Part shown: piece after piece, positions 55,299 through 60,628 of the stretch
How the letters are laid out: each line of letters opens with the position of its first letter
Numbering within the stretch: the first letter of the stretch is position 1
Made by a program: the position numbers and the translations under genes
Origin: CAVOJV01 sp963696325
GTDB taxonomy: Bacteria > Pseudomonadota > Gammaproteobacteria > Competibacterales > Competibacteraceae
Reading direction: 5' to 3'
Assembly: GCA_963696325.1 (NCBI GenBank)
Contig: CAVOJV010000043.1
Location: 1-60,628 of the forward strand
DNA: 60,628 nucleotides
The notes under the pieces: model-generated
Told to the model about the DNA's origin: nothing
Databases searched by the model: none
The model's input: the letters and a program-made list of their open reading frames with translations, nothing else

Positions 55299-55655
55299 CT
55301 ACCGAACAGGCTGTTGCGGGATTTGCGGAACATCCGCTGGCCCACTGTTATTATCTTTCTTGTTATCAGCTTTCTCAACAACCGGTGCGCTTTGCACACG
55401 GTCCACCACACTGGTCGGTACAGCAGTCTGAGTTGCAAAATAGGCGAGAAACAGGCTGGTCACAAAAAACCCAGCCGCAAGCGCCGCAGTGACGCGACTG
55501 AGGAACGACGCAGATCCACGCGCCCCAAACATGGTCGAAGAAGCGCCGCTACCAAATGCAGCTCCCGCGTCAGCGCCCTTGCCGTGTTGGAGCAACACCA
55601 AGGCAATCAACGCAACAGCGATGGCGACGTGGCCCAGCATGAACAACGTATACAT
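55299..55655 (-). CDS. secG: Protein-export membrane protein SecG
   Basis: 118 aa (E. coli 110). Two membrane segments (MLGHVAIAVALIALVLLQHG, AALAAGFFVTSLFLAYFATQ) around the conserved GADAGAAFGSGASSTMFGAR loop, then a polar tail (VEKADNKKDNNSGPADVP). Helps SecYE. 5 nt after tpiA and 12 nt before tRNA-Leu. Confidence 0.95.
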   Translation of the reverse strand: MYTLFMLGHVAIAVALIALVLLQHGKGADAGAAFGSGASSTMFGARGSASFLSRVTAALAAGFFVTSLFLAYFATQTAVPTSVVDRVQSAPVVEKADNKKDNNSGPADVPQIPQQPVR

Positions 55656-55660
55656 GATAT

Positions 55661-56413
55661 TTACAGAGCAGCCTTGAATATGGCTAAAAATTCTTGCGCA
55701 TTCAGCGATGCACCCCCGATCAATCCACCGTCAATATCAGGCATCGCGAACAACTCCGACGCATTAGAACCTTTCACACTACCACCGTATAGAATGCGCA
55801 AGCCATCGGCTATCGTTGCATCCTGGGCGGCGAGTTTAGCACGGATAAAGGCGTGAACTTCCTGAGCCTGCGCGGGCGTTGCTGTTTTACCAGTGCCAAT
55901 AGCCCAGACCGGTTCATAGGCAACGACGCCCTCGCCGAGGGCCTTAATGCCCTCCAATTCCAGAACAGCATCCAACTGCTCAGAGATCACGGCCTCGGTC
56001 ACGCCGCGTTCCCGTTCTTCCAGGGACTCACCCACGCACAGCACCGGTTTTAAACCCGTCTTGCGGCCGACGGCAAATTTTTGAGCCACTATAGCGCTTG
56101 TCTCGCCATAAAGGGTCCGGCGCTCGGAGTGTCCAACCAGCACATAGGTACAGTGAAAGTCCAGCAACATGGATGCCGCAACTTCTCCTGTAAAGGCCCC
56201 TGCCAGGTGCTCGGAAAGATTCTGCGTACCCCAACCGATAACGGTGCCCTTCAGTAACCGCTCCACTTCAGCAAGGTATACAAAAGGTGGGAAAACCGCA
56301 CATTCCGCCCCTCTAGTTCCAGAGATCCCCTTCTTAATGCCCTCCAGTAGTTCCCGTATACCACCCAAGGAACCATTCATTTTCCAATTTCCGGCTACTA
56401 ACGGAATGCGCAT
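55661..56413 (-). CDS. tpiA: Triosephosphate isomerase
   Basis: 250 aa from ATG 56413. N/K site RIPLVAGNWKMNG, catalytic His TYVLVGHSERRTLYGE, catalytic Glu VVAYEPVWAIGTGKTATPAQ, phosphate-loop ADGLRILYGGSVKGSNASEL. Interconverts glyceraldehyde-3-phosphate and DHAP. 72 nt after glmM. Confidence 0.97.
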   Translation of the reverse strand: MRIPLVAGNWKMNGSLGGIRELLEGIKKGISGTRGAECAVFPPFVYLAEVERLLKGTVIGWGTQNLSEHLAGAFTGEVAASMLLDFHCTYVLVGHSERRTLYGETSAIVAQKFAVGRKTGLKPVLCVGESLEERERGVTEAVISEQLDAVLELEGIKALGEGVVAYEPVWAIGTGKTATPAQAQEVHAFIRAKLAAQDATIADGLRILYGGSVKGSNASELFAMPDIDGGLIGGASLNAQEFLAIFKAAL

Positions 56414-56485
56414 GTCTTTCACTCCTAATCACAAAGCTTGAGAGCTTACTTAGCTGTCGATTAGAAATCAATCATACGCTTAAAA

Positions 56486-57830
56486 TTAAGCGGAAACCGC
56501 CTCCTTGACAACGCTGGCCAAAGCCTGAGCAAGGACGTTTACCCGGGTCACATCGGCTCCCTCCACCATTACCCGAACAACTGGCTCGGTACCAGACGGC
56601 CGCAATAAAACCCGCCCCATATTGCCCAGCTGCAGTTCCGCATCACGAACAGCGTTCTGCACTGTACTACAACGGCTTAGATCAGTTTTACGTCTCAACT
56701 TGACATTAATCATGCACTGGGGATATTTGCTCATACCCGACTTAAGTTCATGTAAGCTAGCGCCGGAACGCAGCATAGCGGTCAGCACCTGCAAGGCCGA
56801 TATGATGCCATCACCGGTGGTAGTCTTATCCAGACAGATGATATGTCCAGACCCCTCGCCACCTAAGATTAGGTTATCCGCAACCAGACGATCCATGATG
56901 TAACGATCGCCAACCTGGACGCGGTGCATGGTAAGCCCCAGTTCCTTGAGAGCAATTTCCAACCCGAGATTGCTCATCAGCGTACCGACCACAGCGCCAC
57001 CGAGCACAGTGCCAACGCGCAGATGGTCCTTGGCAATTACAAACAATAATTCATCGCCATCCACGATTTCACCGAGATGGTCGACCATGATCACCCGGTC
57101 ACCATCGCCGTCAAAGGCTATGCCGAGATCGGCACCCTGTTCCTTCACGGCTTTCTGCAAGGCAAATGGTTTGGTAGAGCCACACTCGAAATTGATATTC
57201 AAACCATCAGGGACCGCCGCCCAGAGGAATCACGGCGGCGCCAAGTTCGGTAAACACGCTGGGCGCGATGTGGTAAGTAGCGCCGTTGGCGCAGTCCACC
57301 ACCATCTTGATGCCTGAAAAACTGGTAGACCCTGGCACCGTACTCTTGCAAAATTCGATATACCGCCCGGCAGCGTCTGCTATGCGCTGGGCCTTACCGA
57401 GCAGGCTCCCCTCCACGGTTTCCAGCGGTTTGGCCAGCATGGCTTCGATCTGGTATTCGATCTCATCCGGCAGTTTCTTGCCATCCCGCGACAAAAACTT
57501 GATCCCATTATCGTAAAATGGGTTGTGGGACGCGCTAATGACAATTCCCGCGCAGGCCCGCAGCGTACGGGTCAGATAGGCAATACCGGGCGTAGGCATA
57601 GGTCCCAGTAGCGCGATGTTAACACCCGCTGCCGATAAACCTGCCTCCAGGGCAGACTCAAACATATAGCCCGATATGCGGGTATCTTTGCCAATCAATA
57701 CCCTTTTACTACCCGCTGCTCCCAGTACCTTTCCAGCCGCCCAGCCTAGCTTAAGCATGAATTCAGCAGTGATAGGATATGATCCTACATGCCCGCGAAT
57801 GCCATCCGTACCAAAATACTGCTTTTCCAT
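56486..57830 (-). pseudogene. glmM: Phosphoglucosamine mutase, one frameshift
   Basis: 447 aa after removing one surplus base (E. coli 445). N-terminal part from ATG 57830 (KQYFGTDGIRGHVGSYPITA, active-site Ser ACAGIVISASHNPFYDNGIK). C-terminal part in another frame (GADLGIAFDGDGDRVIMVDH for Mg binding, ILGGEGSGHIICLDKTTTGD, GRVLLRPSGTEPVVRVMVEG). The switch is near 57205 at ggtccctga, where dropping one base restores PDGLNINFECGS. Makes glucosamine-1-P for peptidoglycan and LPS and is normally essential, so a read error is the simplest explanation. Confidence 0.93.
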
Positions 57831-57924
57831 ATAACGTTACTCCTTACACTGGATGTTAGGTCTATAGAAACCGGCACCGATACCGCAACTGGTCCGGGAA
57901 AACTCCGCCGCCACGACGGGAAAT

Positions 57925-58752
57925 TCAGCCGGCTTGCATAACGGCGTTGCATATCCGCAAAACCTGTGCCGTGGCCTTGACATCATGTACACGGATAATA
58001 GCAGCACCCTGCCACACCGCAATGACGGCGGCGGCAAGGCTGCCATATAAGCGCTCGGTCACGGGCACATCAAGGATAGCGCCAAGCATGGATTTGCGGG
58101 ACAGCCCAACCAACAGTGGCACACCAAGCTCATGAAAATCGCTTAGCTTTTTGAGCAGGTAAAGATTCTGGGCTAATGTCTTGCCAAATCCAAAACCTGG
58201 ATCGATGACGATGCGGTCGCGTTTGATACCTGCCGTCTCGCAGGCTTGAATACGGCTAGCGAGAAAATTTTTTACCTCGACAACCACATTCTCATAACTC
58301 GGATTATTTTGCATAGTCCCGGGGTCGCCCTGCATATGCATGAGGCATACCGTAACATCGGCCTTGGATAAGCGCCTCAAGGGCGCCGGGTTCGCGTAGC
58401 GCCCGCACATCGTTGATCATGCCCGCACCCGCGCGCAATGCTTCCCGCATCACCTCAGCCTTGCTGGTATCAACTGAAACCGGCACCGGCAGTTGCCGCG
58501 CCATGGCTTCCACGACAGGAATCACTCGATCCAACTCTTCCTGGGACAGAAACGAGTCGGGCGCCTGGACGAGTTGACTCCCCGCCAATATCGATGAGCC
58601 CCGCCCCTTCCCCGACCATCTCCTGCGCCCGCCGGAGGGCCTTGTCCAGACCATAATGTACATCCACCATCCGAAAAAGAATCGGGGGTGACGTTGATCA
58701 CCCCCATGACGACTGGACAGCTCAAATTGATGGATTCGTCAACGCAGCTCAA
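57925..58752 (-). pseudogene. folP: Dihydropteroate synthase, three frameshifts
   Basis: Pieces in order: SCPVVMGVINVTPDSFSDGG, ALRRAQEMVGEGAGLIDIGG, then ESTRPGA, ELDRVIPVVEAMARQLPVPV and SVDTSKAEVMREALRAGAGM, INDVRAL, then CLMHMQGDPGTMQNN, IVIDPGFGFGKTLAQNLYLL and LLVGLSRKSMLGAILDVPV. All catalytic blocks are present, but in three frames; each switch (near 58672, 58590 and 58380) is consistent with one extra base. Corrected length about 274 aa (E. coli 282). Makes dihydropteroate. Essential when folate is not imported. Confidence 0.92.
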
Positions 58753-58780
58753 TCCGATTACTACTCTTTTCTGCTACCAC

Positions 58781-60628
58781 TCAGTGTTGCTGGGCGGGAT
58801 TGCCGATCTTTCCCCCTGCGGCACCATCCCTGCCTTTTTCAATATCAACCTTGGAACCCGATGAAGGTGGCTCCTGATCAGAAGACCAATCCTGGGGCTG
58901 GCGCGGCGGCAGACCAGCCATGATGTCATCGATTTGCTCAGCGTCGATGGTCTCGTATTTGATCAGTGCTTCCGCCATCGCGTGCAACTTATCCATATTG
59001 TCCACCAGCAACTGTTCGGCGCGCTGGTAGTATGCGGTCGATGACCGAACGCATCTTCTTCATCGATTGCATGCGCGGTTTCATCGGAAACATGCTTGTG
59101 TGCTGACTGACACAGCGACCCAGGAAAACCTCGCCCTCTTCCTCGCTGTAGGTCAACGGCCCAAGACGTCTCGGAGAAGCCCCACTTGGTAACCATGTTG
59201 CGGGCCAGTTCGGTGGCGCGCTCGATATCGTTGGACGCGCCAGTGGTGACGCCATCCGCGCCGAACACCAACTCCTCGGCAACACGCCCACCAAACAGAC
59301 TGGAGATCTGGCTAATCAAGCGCCGCTTACTGTGGCTGTAGCGATCCTCCTCGGGCAGGAACATGGTCACGCCCAGAGCCCTGCCGCGCGGGATAATACT
59401 AACTTTGTAGACAGGATCGTGCGTCGGGAACGCAGGACCAACAATTGCATGCCCGGCCTCGTGGTAAGCGGTAAGTTTTTTTTCATCCTCGCTCATCACC
59501 ATGGACTTGCGCTCGGTGCCCATCATGATCTTGTCCTTGGCCGCTCAAAGTGCATCCATACCAACAGTTGCGCTTATTACCGCGCGCGGCAAACAGCGCG
59601 GCCTCATTCACCAGATTGGCCAGGTCGGCGCCGGAGAAACCGGGCGTGCCGCGAGCGATAACGCCTGGACGTCACATCGCTCGCCAGCGGAACTTTGCGC
59701 ATGTGAACCCTGAGAATCTGCTCGCGACCACGAACATCCGGCAGCGGAACGACAACCTGGCGGTCAAAACGACCCGGCCGCAGTAGCGCAGGGTCCAGCA
59801 CATCGGGACGGTTCGTGGCAGCAATAACGATGACGCCTTCATTGCCCTCAAAACCATCCATTTCAACCAGCAACTGGTTGAGCGTCTGTTCGCGTTCGTC
59901 ATGCCCACCACCAAGACCGGCGCCACGATGCCGCCCTACCGCATCGATTTCATCGATAAAAATGATGCATGGGGCATGCTTCTTGGCCTGCTCGAACATA
60001 TCCCTCACGCGCGACGCACCGACGCCAACGAACATCTCTACGAAATCGGAACCTGAAATAGTGAAGAATGGGACTTTGGCCTCGCCGGCGACGGCTCTCG
60101 CCAAGCAGCGTTTTACCGGTACCCGGCGACCCAACAAGCAACACGCCCTTTGGAATCTTGCCGCCGAGCCGCTGAAACTTGGCTGGGTCCGTGAGGAAGT
60201 CGACAACTTCGACCAACTCCGCCTTGGCTTCTTCGACGCCAGCAACATCATGCAAACGTGATATTGACCTGGTCTTCGCCAAGCAAACGCGCCCGGCTCT
60301 TGCCAAAGGACATTGCGCCCCGGCCACCACCGCCGCCCTGCATCTGGCGCATGAAATAAACCCATACACCAATCAGCAACAGCATGGGGAACCAACTGAT
60401 GAAGATTTGCATGAGCAAGGACTGCTTTTCGGGCGGCTGCCCCTCGATCTCAACACCATTTTTGAGCAACTCCCCAATCATGGCGCTGTTATCAGTTTCC
60501 GGACTGTAGGAGGTAAATTTTTCTCCGCTCGTGGTACGACCTTGAATCGTGCGGCCATCAATGGCTACATGGGCAATAAGCCCTTGTTTAGCCTGCGTCA
60601 GGAATTGCGAGTAGCCCAACTGAGCGGA
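58781..60628 (-). pseudogene. ftsH: ATP-dependent zinc metalloprotease FtsH, 5' end outside window, many frameshifts
   Basis: The start lies beyond the right edge; about 35 residues, including the first membrane helix, are missing. Seen in order: periplasmic GLIAHVAIDGRTIQGRTTSG, second helix ILFISWFPMLLLIGVWVYFM-like, Walker A GSPGTGKTLL, FFTISGSDFVEMFVGVGASR, Walker B CIIFIDEIDAVGRHRGAGLG, sensor ATNRPDVLDPALLRPGRFDR, zinc site TAYHEAGHAIVG, VTTGASNDIERATELARNMV, and tail KLHAMAEALIKYETIDAEQI. At least eight frame changes interrupt this. Every key motif survives, so the gene is probably intact in the cell. Confidence 0.92.

Noticed and set aside
1..60628. CRISPR arrays or prophage
   Set aside because: No regularly spaced repeats, no cas genes and no phage structural or lysis genes were seen. 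The only regular tandem repeat is inside infB.

Overview
The window is a stretch of bacterial chromosome. Gene content and order (ftsH-folP-glmM-tpiA-secG-tRNA-Leu, a 14-gene nuoA-N operon with separate nuoC and nuoD, then tRNA-fMet-rimP-nusA-infB-rbfA-truB-rpsO-pnp, then tRNA-Ser, SRP RNA, dnaX-ybaB-recR) point to a gammaproteobacterium with fairly high GC. Short GC-rich hairpin repeats between genes, several IS elements and an exosortase-associated acyltransferase would suit an environmental lineage such as Competibacteraceae, Chromatiales or Methylococcales. I cannot fix the genus by reading alone.

Layout: (1) 1-9 kb is accessory DNA. It holds a decayed IS66-type element (5-1754), an attC-bounded gene-cassette cluster with no integrase in view (about 1.9-5.5 kb) carrying an AT-rich UvrD/HelD-like helicase with a nuclease-like insert and an unknown ORF, an IS110-family recombinase with long non-coding flanks, and an IS4-family element (7639-8960) with terminal repeats, an 11-bp target duplication and an amber-interrupted transposase. 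(2) 9.3-11.8 kb carries three stand-alone genes: a methyltransferase, a pRiA4b ORF-3-like protein and a Trp-rich membrane protein. (3) 11.8-16 kb, minus strand, is an Mla/Mce-type lipid transport operon (nuclease, STAS-MlaE, MlaF, MlaD, lipoprotein). (4) 16-22.6 kb, minus strand, has metY, pgpA, thiL and a TetR-controlled ABC exporter. (5) 22.8-27 kb has a sulfurtransferase and orn, then a block (periplasmic binding protein, porin-like barrel, exosortase-type acyltransferase) between orn and rsgA. (6) 27-40.2 kb is housekeeping DNA for replication, RNA and translation. (7) 40.2-55 kb is the whole complex I operon. (8) 55.2-60.6 kb is tRNA-Leu, secG, tpiA, glmM, folP and ftsH, the last cut by the window edge.

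The core genes sit in two leftward transcription blocks: cell-envelope precursor and protein-quality genes running into complex I, and the metY(tRNA-fMet)-rimP-pnp translation and RNA-decay block. Many genes, including essential ones (glmM, folP, ftsH), are broken by single-base shifts, several in homopolymer runs. The breaks become dense in the last 3 kb. This looks more like sequence error than biology, and genes called 'frameshifted' here should be read with that in mind. The most novel biology is probably the cassette cluster at 1.9-5.5 kb.
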